Both the position numbers and the translations under genes were made by a program. 64,000 bases of DNA from Branchiostoma lanceolatum (lineage: Eukaryota; Chordata; Leptocardii; Amphioxiformes; Branchiostomatidae). Positions within the stretch are counted from its first letter, which is position 1; each line of letters begins with the position of its first letter. The DNA lies in contig NC_089735.1 of assembly GCF_035083965.1 (NCBI RefSeq), positions 13,390,501-13,454,500 of the forward strand. The letters run 5' to 3'. Shown one piece after another: positions 35,101-49,414 of the stretch. The notes beneath the pieces were generated by a model. That model was not told the DNA's origin and made no database searches. It saw only the letters and a list, made by a program, of their open reading frames with translations.

Positions 35101-38100
35101 TAAGTTCAACGAATGCAAATCCTTAAAACCTAAGACAAGGGACTTTTCAAAGAAAAAGAAACCCGCAGATCTCGAGGGTTTTGAGCTTCTTTATACATAC
35201 TCAACTGAACTAAGGTTTCCCAAGGATAATTCAGCTATCACTTGGGGTCCTGAGTGAAAATGGACATAAGTCGGCCAAACACATTTCAAAACGTCTCAAA
35301 TTTGCAGGGAAGTGAGATTAGATTTATGTCGTTGCGTCTAAGTAAATTTTATATTGTTACGTTGCATCCATATGTTTATTTTATTAAAATGATAATACCA
35401 TTTTTTTTGGTAGAAAATGTTATGAGCAGAACCATTCCTGAGGTTCAAAACGTGTAGTTTTTTGTGTAAACCTTCCAACATTTACCTTTAACCAGAAACT
35501 GGGTCCTTATATCAATACTACCTTCCCTTCTTCTGAAAAATCATAATTTGTCTATATTATTCATAGATTTTTTTGGCAGTTCTTTCATAACTGGCTTCTA
35601 TCAAACCATCGGAATCATTTTACAATACTTTCGCCAGACTTTTGTGTAGAACAGGACATGGTCATTCATATAACTTAATTTATTTCCTTCCTAAAAGGTT
35701 GCTATGGTCCTTTACAACGGTTTAAAGTTTGTACTATAAAATTTACCAGGAGAGGCACATTTTCCTCACTTTCTCCCATCAATCAACTTGACAGCCTGAT
35801 CACTTAGGCTATTTAGCACCTCTTTGTGAAGCAATTATAAGTAATCTGCATTTGCATCAGGGCTCGAGCAGCTTGTGTTTCATTCATTGTTATGCGTAGG
35901 TTTGTGTGTCAGGATTGTCTAGCGGCTGTTTTCACCGGACCATACTACAATGTTAACCAAAATGAATGTTCACCAACGTTCACCAAACACACAAAATGAC
36001 ACAAAATGACAGTTGGCTTGCTAATGCAACGTCACATTTTCATGAATAAAAGTTCAAACATCTCTTTTACTTCTTAGCCGTCAAAGTATAACCCGTACTT
36101 GTGTAGACAATAAATGATCTATGGCAATCAGAATCATTGAATTCTCGAAAGTTTATTCTGATAATAGCAGGGAGACCTAAAACACCCTCACGGCCTCACT
36201 AAATGAAGTATACATCATAAAACTACGTGTGGGTGTTTACCGCGCGGGGGACTGTAGTGAGGTCCCGGACTGAATTCGACAGCGTACTGTGTGAAAAGTG
36301 CACTTATATATTTGATGTAGGGGTATGAAATTTTGGATGTGAATCGATCGGTAATTATTGTAACCATAGTTTGCAGTGTAGGCTTCTTTATGCTAGCCTC
36401 CTTCGCAGACTTCTTGGAACGGCGGCGTATATATTTGGGGGAGGGGGGTGACGCGATCATCATGGATGCAAAGGCGGTCGTCCCTCGGCGACATAATCCC
36501 GGCGGCGAAAGTCTCTTGCCGGCATTAGATAACTCTGGCCCGTGTAAGAAATCGCGTCACCCCCCTCCCCCAAATATATACGACGCCGTTTCAGGAAGTC
36601 TGCGAAGGAGGCTATCTTTACAGTTTATGTCTAGTGTATCCGTAAAAATTTGAATCGATGATATAGAGCTGAAAGTTTTTAAAAAAAGTTCCTTTTAAGC
36701 GGTACATTTGCGGGTTACACCTCATTCAAATAACAAACATTAGTTTGTCTATCGTATCTTTAAAATTTTAGTCGACTGTTTGTCGCCCCCTTAGGCAGAG
36801 ATATTCACCTTGTTATATATCATCAGACTACGTCGGTCGGAGTTTTGTCTTCACTATAATGTACGTCATTAATCAGTATGGCTATGTAAAATAATCATGG
36901 CAAGATCAGGCTGATCCAAAATCACTCTCACAGAACACAAGAGCAGCCAATTTGTTACCTCCAATCAAGGACATTATATAGGAAGGACTGAGCACAGAGT
37001 CAGTCCCCCGCTGCGCGCTATTGTACAGACCCGCCAAACCCCGCGGCGATCTATTGTTTCCGCCCTCCGGCGGCGCTCCTTTGTGCTCCCCCGTTCAATT
37101 CATGTCTTCCCGCCAAAACACTGCAAATGAGCCCGATCATGACGTCACGCGCTCCGATGCTGGCCGAACACGGCCCGAACCTACCCGAACTACGGGCGAG
37201 ATGCCTGTAGTTTCCGCGGATTTCCTTATTTGGGAAGCAAACGTGACGTGTGCAAACGGCAGCAGCTTCTGGGGAAGACGCTGGCGGCCATTTTGATATG
37301 TGTTCGGGCGCTGTAGAGTAAAGATTGGTGAGTTTACAGGCTTTTTCGTGGAAATCTCATAAAGTTTTTGTCTGTAAAACATGTAAGAACATTCAAAGAT
37401 TTATGCTGCTAAAACATTGTTCCATCATTATTTGTGTATAAGTAAACACTTTTTAAAAAAACTTCGAACGCTTTTATTTACATTATTGTACAGTTTACTA
37501 CAGATCGCTAGCGATTTTTTTGTGATCGTTGAGCAAGAACATTCCTCAATTTTTTACAAATTCCGTAGATGGCCTTGCACGGTGAGCCAACAAAGTGGAC
37601 ATGTCCGTATTTCGGGGGTTGTTTGCAAAGCCAAGCCGTTTGTTATGCCAGCACTTGCACGGGGAACATGTCCTGACATCCATATCTTTGTTAGGTTCCC
37701 AATCTTATCGACTCCCGATCTTTGTGTTTTTTTGCAGATTGCAAACTTCCGTGGAAAGGGCATGACCACCAGAGCGACGTCCCACGATACAACGCTACCG
37801 AAAATACAACGCAGAAGATAAATAAAGATTTACGCATCAAATTATTTGTTGGAACCAACCTCCAAAATTCTGTTTTTAGTAAAATGTAACACTACCTGTA
37901 AATATTGAATAAATACATGGATTTCTTGAATTCATAAATCTCTAGTGTGATAATTTCTTCTTCAATTTTCTAGTCGGTATTCTAGCTTGACGCAAGTGTT
38001 TTTGCCTGACGGTAGCGATGAATGCAGATCCCCCCTCCCCACAGTTCGGTTGCGCCAGACTATTGTTGCAGCAAATTATAAACGGATATTGGAGGCACGA

Positions 38101-41100
38101 TTTTTAAAAATATGTGACTCAGAAGTACAGATCGTTTAGAAAACTAACTTATAAATACACTACACAAGGACATTATCATTATGTTGTGTTGCTTGATCTT
38201 GTGCTAGGTGAAGACGGTTCTCTTATAAACTTGTTTAAATCACATAACATGCAAGTGAAAGTGGTAGCTTTGTCGAAATTTTTTTGTGGTTTTTGGGACT
38301 TCCAGCTTCCCCGTTATTTGACGATCGTCTCGAAAATCACTCAAAAACAAAGTCACCTTCGCCTGGTCCGGCCATTCTGAATTTGTGTTACAATAGTGGG
38401 CCGCTTGGAATACATGCAAATCTGAGGGTGATTCGTATGTAGGTGTTAATTATTTTTACAACCATGAACCGAAGGTTCTTGAATAGGGACTGATTGTGTG
38501 CTCAGTCCTTCCTATATAATGTCCTTGCTCCAATATGTATTGTGATTTACTCGACGTCATCTGTCTAAACTATCAGGCTTAGAATCGTTATAGGTGGTCG
38601 AATCAAATCTATCTACACTAAGAATAAACAACGAAAACAAGTAAAAATGTTCCTTCATCAGATTCACCTTGATGTTTATGATAAAAACACTGTCTCACAT
38701 TTTGAAACAAAGGAACTTGGTTCAACCCAAGCGCTGATTTTAGAGGGATTTTTCATGTACACGGTACATGCAAGGACATTATATGGTACATGCAATACGT
38801 TTTCGCTACCTTCTTATAATTTGCGTCCCAGTGTAATATTTGTGAAACATCTGTGAATGGGGAAGCTTGTTTGCGATCAAGAATAAAATGAAACATTATT
38901 GACATGGACCGTGTACAAATGACATGCATAGCTATTTGATGATATCCCCAGACAAGCTACAGACAGATGTGTATTGGGCTGTCTGCTGTCATTCTATGTT
39001 CATGAACTAAACAAATGGCCATATCTGTTGCATTTTCAACTGTCATTTCCTTTTATATGTCTTTCTGAAAGATATGAAACGCAAAAGTACCCGGGTCACG
39101 GGTTCCTTAGTAATCACTCGGTGTCCAGCACCGAAGGTGCCTTCATCGCTAGACTTCCAGTGATGAAGTTTTGTCATCTGTGGCCTTCCAGCAATGAGGC
39201 GACGTCATTACTGGAAATCACTGAATTATCACTGGAAACCGAGAGATGAGAGTACCCGCGGGGCTGGAAAACCAGATTCCGCACCGTAATTGTAAACCGA
39301 GCCAGCTAATCCGATGTGCAGTTTACGCTAACGTACGCATCAATTTACGTAACATTACGCTTTATACAAAAAAAGGCCAAAATACCTGCCGGGCGGAAGC
39401 AAAGCCGGGCAAGCTCCCGGACGGAATAAAATATATCCAGATGCATGAATAAATAATTGTTCGTGTCACACAAAAGTACCGTACACTGACAAATCAATCA
39501 TTAAAAAATTATACGGTATAAAGGTTCCCGGCTTTGTCTTGTTGTAGTACGCCGTAACGGTATCGACTCAAAATATTGTCTAATAGTTAGCACTGGAACA
39601 TTCCAGTGATAATGATATGTGATCACTGGAAGGCCACTAACGAAGTAATGTCATCACTCGGCTTCCAGCACTAGAGAGTCACTCATCACTGGTAAATCTA
39701 GCGTGGAACCCGTGACCGCGGGACCTCCGTACTGGGTAACCAGTGATGAATGACCTTTGAACCAGCCTACTTGTCTGGCACCCGAGTGACGAGCGGAGAT
39801 CATTACTAGAAGCCGAGTGATGAGCGGAGTTCATTTCTGGAATCCGAGCACCGAGGCAAGATTCAGTGCTGGAATTCCAGCACCGAGGGGGCTTCATTAC
39901 TGGAATAAAGTCGTTCGTCACTGGATTTCTAGTGATGAACTTTCTTTGGTGCTGGACGTCCAGCGACGACGCTATTTTGTTCACGCGTTCATTACTCGGC
40001 GCCCAGTGAGGAACCGGTGACCCGGGTACCTTTGCATATGAAACACGCACATGTCCACAGCTCATATATCCGATATAAATTGTGTGGATTTTACTGCAAT
40101 TTAGCTCAAAGTCTTGTCATTTCCTTTGACTGTTTGTTCGGCCATATTGAAAACAGAGTCCCGGGAGATGCACCAATTATCTCACCAGGAGAAATTAGCG
40201 CGCGATTCGGATGCAGAATAGGGGCGGGACCGGAGGGCGGTACACGGCACTCAAACTACTGCATATTTACAAGCGACAGGCTCGCACTTGGTTCATTACA
40301 ATACTAAATTGACTAATCACCATATTCAAATGTGGTATTTGGTGAGAATAGCATGGACAACCCGTGGGTAACCTTAGTTGCGCTGAGTACTTTAAAGTTC
40401 TGGTAGTTGTGCAGTTGAAGCAAATTAAAAGCTAACGTCCGTTGAGTTGTTGGAGCACTATGTGTTTTTTTAAGTTCAGTGTATCTTAAGTTCAGGGATT
40501 TTCCAAGGTGGTGGGCAATCCAATGCGACATCGATTTTTTAATACTACAACTGAGAAACCTGGGACGACATTTATGTAACTACCGCAGCCATGCAAAGGC
40601 CTGCTAGGTAACTAACGTATAACACACATAGGTGAATGATTTGCGTCCACAATTTGAAACAGTGGGGTTGCCTCGGTTCCCGCACATGTTTGTTTGGGTT
40701 GAGTCCTGCAGACTGTGCAACTGAGAAAGTTTCCTGGACTAACGGAGGTTAATACTACCAGACGACAACGAGTGACGGTGAGAACGCGCAGAGGTACGAC
40801 CGTAGCGTAAAAGACGTGCGAGCAGGTCTTCGTTTGCTGAGAGGGTCGATGGGGTTGAAACCCGTCGGGCTGACACGGCAGCGATTCCCGCGAAAAATAC
40901 TCGACTACGACACGTTGCGGATACATGATATATGAACGCAGCGCGTTGTCAGCCGTACCTACCGACGACTAGACGGTATCAACGCACATCCCAGACTGTT
41001 CTCACTCCGAGCGCTACAAAAAGTGGGTAACTGTTATCTAGAACGATTAAATCCATGAATCTCAACATTCAAAAGTTCTTCGTGTTGGACAAAGCAATCT

Positions 41101-44100
41101 ATGAACAAAGACGCAAGACCTCCAAAACTGACTAACAAATTTTCCCAGGGGAAGACCCTCCGTCATGTCGGCCCACAAGCAACAACACGACGCGTGACCT
41201 CCTATGTTACCAATGACTTTATTGATTAAAATAATGTCCTTGCTGTGGTAACCGACGAAGGAGTTGCTTCCAAATCTTGAAGCAGCTGAGTTGTCTGGGG
41301 TTTCAAAGAATCTGCTCTGGACTGAGTCTAGACTTTCCGCCTAAGATCATTTTTTTCTGGACTCGCGACTGAAACACCACGTGGCCATTTTCAAACCCGC
41401 CTCGAGAACAAAGAACCATTTTGAAGATTACATTCCCCGGGTCTCAACTTATCCTTGAGACAAACAGCAGGTATAAGAACATGCTCAACAGCTGCTGTAG
41501 GTAGGTTCTGGTTATTCATATCATGTCTGTAAGGTGTCGTTGGGTCCGAAATGTACCGACTTTAGGAACTTAGGTTTTTTTTTTTTTGGCGTGGCGCCAT
41601 CTTTGTTTCTGTGTAGGCACAAGTCTGCCATTTTCTGAACTGTTGCTATCGACTATTTTTTTCAACGCTTTAATCTGAGAAAAAGAACGTTTACCATTGT
41701 TTTCCGTGTTCTTGCAACCGATTAGCTTGGACAGTAGTCTCCAGTTTGGAACGAGAGGACGCCATATCTTGTATTTTGAAATCTCGACACTTTCTTTTTC
41801 TCATGTGAGCATTGTTTTAAATGTAGTTTTTAACGGCACATAGAGTCAGACATAGACAGTTCACCTAATCTCTCTGACTCCAAACGACAACTATCGTTAA
41901 ATGTACGTACACCCTCTAACGCAAATATATGTGACCAGAAAAAGTACGGATTGTCTAAGCTGTGGTTCTTTGTAACGCCGCGACCTTACCGGTGTAGTTA
42001 GGAAAATCAGTGAAGACTTACGACCTTGCCAGCTCGATGTTCTCGGTAAAGGGACACGGTTAAAGGTACGGACTCCTCCATCGGATGACAAAGCGGCCCA
42101 TGGCGACAGTAAAAGTCGCCCATGCCCTGCATGTCCAGCGGACGTCCTAATTTTCTGATACAGTATCTTTCACCAGACAACCTCGTGGCACAGTTAAGGC
42201 GGGCTTTCCCCGGGGCCTTATTAATTCTAGAACACCAACCAATGGCGTGTTGGCAAAAGGTAAAGGGACCTTCGTGTAATACAAATTGACCTTTCTACAA
42301 GATTTTGAGCTCTTGAACATAAACAAACGTGGACTATTCTAGTTTTCAGACATGCTCCGTCGCTTCGCCGCTTTCGCTATCATAATAACGCACGCATGCG
42401 CACATATTTTGTAGATGACCCCATAGGAACCTAGTTTTGTTTCGTCTTCACAGCGATAAGCGTGGGGATTAATTAAATGTCTCAAACACACATTCTAAAA
42501 GACTGGTCCCAATCAACATGTCATTTATGATGAAGCGGAAGTTTTTCAAACTGAGACTTAGAGACAAAAGCCCCAAATGAAAATACAGACCTTACAGTCG
42601 ACTCAGAGTTGTGATTTTACAATCAAAATTAGAAGATTTTGTCGTTGACGTTAAAATGAACGGCACACCCCAAAATTGGGTTTGGGCGTTTACCTTTTAT
42701 TTTCCACGATGAGTCACTTTATACCAGAATGGCTGCTGGGAATTCCAGACGCCAGTGAAACTCATTATAGGTAGTTGCGCAACTCGATATCCTCCTTTCT
42801 GGCCCATCGGTCTGTTGATATTGGTAGGTATTGCTCCTTGTATATCAGATAACTACATTTTCCACATAAAGTTCATGTTTTCGCTTCCTTTCCGCTACTT
42901 CTTCTTCTTTAATATTTTGGAGAACGCTTGGAAGACATACAGGGTACATACCCAGACAAAGCCGTACTATAATGTAATCTCCAAGCAGATCCACACCGGG
43001 CGCGAAAATCGTAGTATGCTAGCCAGAGAAGGTCCAGTCAGCCAGAGAGGGTCCAATAGTCGTATTATGACACTGCTATGTTACGAAAAGCGATCTTGTA
43101 CGTTGCACTGATATCTTGGGGGGGGGGGCAATTTCAGTTGCTATGATATAATCGAAGAACAGGTTGTGTTGCCAGAGAGCTACGGTCATGCCCTTTTTTC
43201 ATCATATCCTCAATTCGCAGAAGCCGGCACGGCTGGTTCATTAAATAGCAAACTAAAAATTATTTGGCTAGGTGTGGAGTTAACTGTAAATGAGAAGTTG
43301 CATATGTAGTGTCATTGAGCCCACGCAAGAATTCTATCACGAATTTCCCATGAGTAGTTATGACTGCTAGCCGCAGTTTTGACCACAACGTCAGAACCAC
43401 GGGAATTTGAGGCGTTATTCAACTGGTAAGTTCATGATAAAGTTACAGAATCTGTGCCCTTAATATTCTTGTTCCCAGTATAGGAAGGGATGATGAAATA
43501 TCACAGTATTTTCTTTATTCCTATAGCTAATATACTTTTTAGAAACGCACGTAGCGAAAGAATGTTACCGTGTTCGGTCAATCGCCATACAGCGCAACTA
43601 CGATTACACCAAGGACATTTCATATAGTCTATATGATGTCCTTGGTCACACTGAATAAGTATCAAAATATATCTCGCATGAATAGATCGTTCGAAAATTG
43701 CGCAATAGTAATGATAAGTCACTTTTATGTGTACTCTAGATCTTAGTTCTCACTTGTCAAAACGGGAACTACCATTGGTGTACTTTTGGGGCTGGACGAT
43801 TCTGGAAAAAAAAGGTCAAAAAACGCCTTGTGTGTTGATATAACGCTCGTTCTCATTTGAATGTACAAATTGCTGTCGCCAGCCTTTACGACTTGATATG
43901 AGCCACCATCGATGCTTTCTTCACTTTCCCACAACACATATCATGTTTCACGAAAAATGCACCTCAAAATTACTTATGGGTTTTGAAAGTTATGGCAATG
44001 GGTTGCCCTAAAGAGTCATAAAAAACGGCTGTCGCCTGCGGAGACATGCAAAATTTAAAAAGCAGCCGAGAATGTAACAATTCAGTTCAGAGAATGACCG

Positions 44101-47100
44101 GTTAACTGGTGAATCCAGCTACTAAGGCCCTCCGACAAATCACGTCAAATCGGTCCTGTCACTGTTCTTGTACGCTGTGCAAGGCGGTTTATGCCTGTCG
44201 CCCAAAACGGTAAGTTCCGTTACCGTTTAAAGTAAGACGTTCCTGACATAAAGATATGCCACATATAAGGTGCCAACCTGTCGTTTTTATGACGACTTAA
44301 AGCTTTTGTGGCTTTTAAAAGGAACAAATAAGAAGTGTTTGCTATCAGTTGTGAACCACCTCCTCAAACAAATGACAGTACAGTAATGAATGTAATCTCC
44401 GTTACCATTGTTTGATGCTCTCTGTGTTGTTAACAAGGCCTGGTGTAGGAACGCTGCCCATTTTCTAAATGCCCGTACATATGTCCTTTTAATAATGAAA
44501 GATGGAACGCAAAAACGGAAATCCCTTTGATGGAAGAGCAGAAGTTTTACTGTAGTAAGCTCCGTTACCGGTAACGGAGATTACACCTGTTGCGGAAAAT
44601 ACATAACCTGGCGCAAAACCTTTTGTACTTGTGCACCTTAAGGCAAAAGCGTTTGAACTAGAATAGAAAAGTAGAGATTCAACTGAGAGAAACCCCCTGT
44701 TATGTAGGGTTATCATATTCCAATTTTCTACTCTTTCTTCCAGATTTTGTTTCCAAAGTTGAATTCTTTTTAAACCTCAAGGCAATAAGTAATCTATAGT
44801 ATTTGATATGTTTGAAGAAGAAAAGAAATCAGAAGTCGATCAATTACAACTTGGCGACTTATGTCTGGTGAACACGCCTTTTGGCGACAGTATGTAATCT
44901 CCGTTACCGTTTTCCGCGATTCCCCCTCCGTTCCAAATGCTTTACTGCTCCAAAGCAGCATTAGTTCGCAACATTGAATATGCTATAGATGTTGTAAAAG
45001 TTAAATTATTAGGATCAACGGAGGATGGAACGTTTTGCAAGAACTATCAGATTCCGTCTCTGGTAAATATCTCAAACAAGTCGAAATGCAAAAACAAATC
45101 CAGACAATATTAATCCTGAATGAAACAGTTATACAGCAATCGTCCGCACGGAACTAAATTTGACAGACATTTTACCAGAGATACTGACTCCTCAACTATA
45201 GGTTTTGAAGGCGATGTCACGACATGAAAGCTCCAAAATTGAAGTATCTAATTACTGATGTTCAACATTTTTTTCCCCAAAAATATTGGTAAACTCCAAG
45301 GACATCTAATCAAAGCTTAGAAATTTTCGGCAACTTCACGTGATAAATTAGCTGTAATATTTTGGGGATCATAAAAGGAGATGTTCAGCTAAAGAATGAG
45401 GTAGGTTTGCTTGGAAAATGAGCTGATCAATTTTTCGACCCTAAAAATCGCTATTTTGCACATTTCATTGAGAATGAGCGATAAGGGAACAAAGCAACGT
45501 TGCCGGAAGGAAAATAGTGTTATTTGTGCTTCAAATCCAAAACTGTAACCCATAAGTTTAACAACAGGGCGTACCTTTGCGGTCCCTTCCGCCATAATAA
45601 GTTATGTTTCCAGAACTCGTGGCGTATTTGGTGAACCATTTACTGCCTGTCTCTCCAAAGAAAACAAAGAGAGAGTCGAAATGAATAATAAATAGAGCTA
45701 TACAAATTTGCCGACAGCGTCAGTAGCAGTTAACCAATCAGCGCCTGTGGCGGGCTTGCCCATTGTACTTTGGAAAAAGCAGTCAGAGTCAGGGGATTCC
45801 CCGTCCCGCCCCTTGGACTCTGCACCAACCACCAAGATGGCGTTCCAAAATCAGTAAATTTTGACAATGGCACAACTTAATTCAAGCGTTCTGTGAAACT
45901 CAATTTTGGACAGACATTATCCATTACATTTTGTCGTTAGCTATGGGTGATTGGACTTCGTTTTGGTTACAACAATTATGTTTACCACAAACAAGAAACA
46001 CATGGTACACTGTTGAAAAATAATCACACACATTCAGAAAAGCGTAGAAAAACGTCATTGGCAAGACGATCACCATGTGTATACATACGTCATATACGGT
46101 TACTGACATTGTATGGGTTTTGTTGTGCGCAACAACACTTACGCGGGGCCGCCAGTGGTCCAGTAAAACGTTTATTTATCTAGCTATCTTTGCCAAACTC
46201 TCGCGAAGGACACGCCAACTTGAAATCTTTTGGATCTTATCTGTAACTTAAGTCTTGAGTGCACGTATACTTAAGTAAACTTCACAAATTCCAAATTTCG
46301 GTTGTTTTAGTCCTCTTGTCCCCTACATAACGACAGTGGTGCTATACAAATAGCGTCCCAGTAAACCCATACCTTTATGAAACGAAAACGGCTATGTAAA
46401 TAGTATACCATATCGTCGCTTGGCCAATTTTGCTTTCAATAGATGGGCAAATAAATCAGACCTACAATGTTTCCAACTTGGTATTCAAATCCTTGCAACA
46501 AACTTACGCCTTCATCCGTTGGATGACGAAGTGGTCCGTGGCGACAACATGAAGTAATCCATACATGTAGATACATGTAGACCATGCAAATGTCGATCAG
46601 GAATACGACGGTTCTAGTGATATTGTGGCGGCGGAGTCCACTGGCAATTTGCTAAGTTAGAATAGCCAATACCTTTGCCGTGTTAACAAAGGTTCGCGGG
46701 CTCTGTGACATTGATGCATGTGTTTACACAAAGGGGACCAATGAACTGGCGTTTAACATCTTATGTATTCATACCTGTACCTGATCAATTTCTGTAACCT
46801 CACCTGTGTCGTGGACTCTGATAGGTCAGCGGAGGTGACCATCTCGATGGGAGAAAAGCCTCGGCCCAGGTTGTCCTGCATGGCCTGAAGATGGCTCATT
46901 TCTTGCTTCAACAAGGAGTTCAGCGCCTTCAGATCTTCATTCTGCTTTCTGTGATAAGATTAGCATCTTTGAACATCATTAAAACCTTTATATAATACAA
47001 CACTTTATCCTAGACTGTCCACGATATCATGATAAATGCTCATAGCTGTTCAACCTTCTTTCCGCTTGCTCAATAGAATTTGATACATTCCATTCTATAG

Positions 47101-49353
47101 ATAAATTCAAATACATTCCAGAAGGAGACAACCCCTACTGTGTACAAATAGGTAAATATATCAAAGAATGTTTAGATCTTAGAACTAGTAGTGTAAGTGA
47201 TACGTTAAACTCGACATGTTGAAGTATTCATATACTTGTACTAAGGTTTATCATTTTGTATCCCATTGTTTCTTGTTTGCATGACTTGTATAGTTGTAGA
47301 AGACCTAACGAAAGTCGCTGTACTTTTGCTATGTCAATAAAGATTTCACTATATTACAATTTTTTTTCTTAATGAGTACTAGCAAATTTTGTGTTGGTCA
47401 GATAAACTTGAAACCAAAGCATGAACTTCACCTAGAATTTTGACATAGAGTACAGAAACAAATTTAACTGGAGTTCTTATTGTACTTTGAATAGAATAGA
47501 AGACGAATGTCATTTTGTGGTAGAATGAAGATTATATACCCAAGAAGGAAATGAACTGCATAAGCTTGTGCAAAATCTATTTCCCTACTTCACACATTTT
47601 TAATGGTAATGTTTAAAGTACTGTACAAAAATTCACATTCCTAATGCGACTAGACAAACATCCCATTGAAAAACACGTCTGTTCTTTTATATCTACTATA
47701 ACCGAAAAGCGAGAAGACAAATGTATCTAAAGATAGTCATATTCTTTTTTTATCCGAGTTAACTGCACTCTTTATTTTGTTTAGTTGTGACCTGTACTTA
47801 GCCAAGTGTGGCAGAAATGTACAATAAAGGTCTCCATTCATTCATTATACAACATTAAGTACGAACCTGAGCTCTACAATCAAAGCATCTTTCCCTTCTT
47901 GTGTTGCAGCAAATTCAGCCTTCAATCTTTCATTCTCCTCGGTCATGCTCTGGATTAGTGCCTGAAGTAACAATTCAAAGTTAGAATAGAATCTTTAAAA
48001 AAAGTACAGACAACATTTTCCCTTTTGTTTGAACAGGCCTTGATAGTTGCTACAATAAAACACCTAACTTATTAACATTTTGAAAATGATTTTTTATAAA
48101 GCCAAGTATTCAAATATATACAATGATTTTAGACCTTTGGTTATACATAGTGTTTCTTTACAGATCGCTCAGCTGTTGTAGCAATTGTATATTGTTGTAC
48201 CATAAATATGTAATGATATATTTTGGTAGTGTTATTAAGACTCAAATGACTGTGTATCTCTGCTATATTGCATCTGACCCTTACCTCTTCCCTCATGACC
48301 TCAATGAAAAGCGGCCTGCGTGCCGATTTGAGCTTATCATGAATAAACAAAGGTTCAAACAAACAAACAAACAAACAAACAAACAAACAAACAATAAATG
48401 ATTTTTAATGTACGAGAGGGGGCATTTTCCATTCCCCTATTTTCCAAGCAGAGGCTTCGATCGAGAGGGGTAGTTTTGTCCGGGACAAAACTACCCCTCT
48501 CGATCGAAGCCTCTGCTTGGAGAATACCATTCCCACCTCCTGTATGTTATAGGCGCGTTCTCTCCTCATGACGTCGACGGCGAACCGCGCCAGAGTGCCG
48601 GCCACACCCGACCCGTCACTCCCGGCCCCCAACGCCGCCTCCAGGTCAAGAACCTGCCGCGACAACACCGGGCTATCTTCTCGTAACGGGACTGTGAGGT
48701 CCTGGGGAAAGGAACAAGGCTTTCCAAATTAATGAAATATTTGCATTAAAGGATGAAAGGTCTTTGCATGTAACATTGATAGATTCAAAACATGATAGCT
48801 TTATCACCACTATCGTCACCACTTTCATAATTTTTGCACTTGCTTAAATGTTTTAAATGTTTTTGTTATATGCAAAGGCTGACTCATCGACAGTCCGTGA
48901 GAAAAATCGTAATCTTTACATATAGATTTATAATGCATAATATGATGACGATTTGTGCCATCATGTATTCTATTGCGCAATGTTGTGGTACCGAAACAAG
49001 CACACGAATAACTTAAACAATGAAAGCAAGAAGTACTACTGTTACATATCTTACAGCTGGACACAAAGTTTCTAATCGACGATTACAACACTATACAGAT
49101 TTTCACTGTTGACTATATAAATATGATACTATCAAATATGATGACTAAAGCTGGAACTTCACTATTACCTAGTCCATGGACAATGACCACATACCATTTT
49201 CTTTCTACTCTTCTTCTTCTTGGCTACTACTATTACCCAGTGTTTGCATGTATCTCAGTAAACTATTTGTTTTCTTAGGACAGTTTTGTCATACAGACAA
49301 TCCCTCTGCGTGTGCGTGCGTGTGTGTGTGCGTGCGTGCGTGCGTGCGTGTGT

Positions 49354-49414
<61 letters not shown>

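Larger units (their letters stand above)
42595..46275 (-). repeat. Large inverted repeat, arm 2
   Basis: Inverse counterpart of 1-3040, lying wholly inside TNIP1 intron 5. It carries a 1637 bp TIR element (43844-45480) and a half foldback (42978-43058), neither present in arm 1. It lacks the MITE and SINE of arm 1. The 35 bp palindrome at 43610-43644 is shared. Confidence 0.85.

Noticed and set aside
37021-37296. 91-codon GC-rich frame inside the 1562 bp element
   Set aside because: Composition explains the open frame and no domain is recognisable. Kept only as part of the promoter-like region.
1-46275. A 46 kb giant transposon with 3 kb TIRs
   Set aside because: The enclosed genes are host genes spliced across the right arm (TNIP1), and no transposase or integrase is seen. 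An inverted segmental duplication is simpler.
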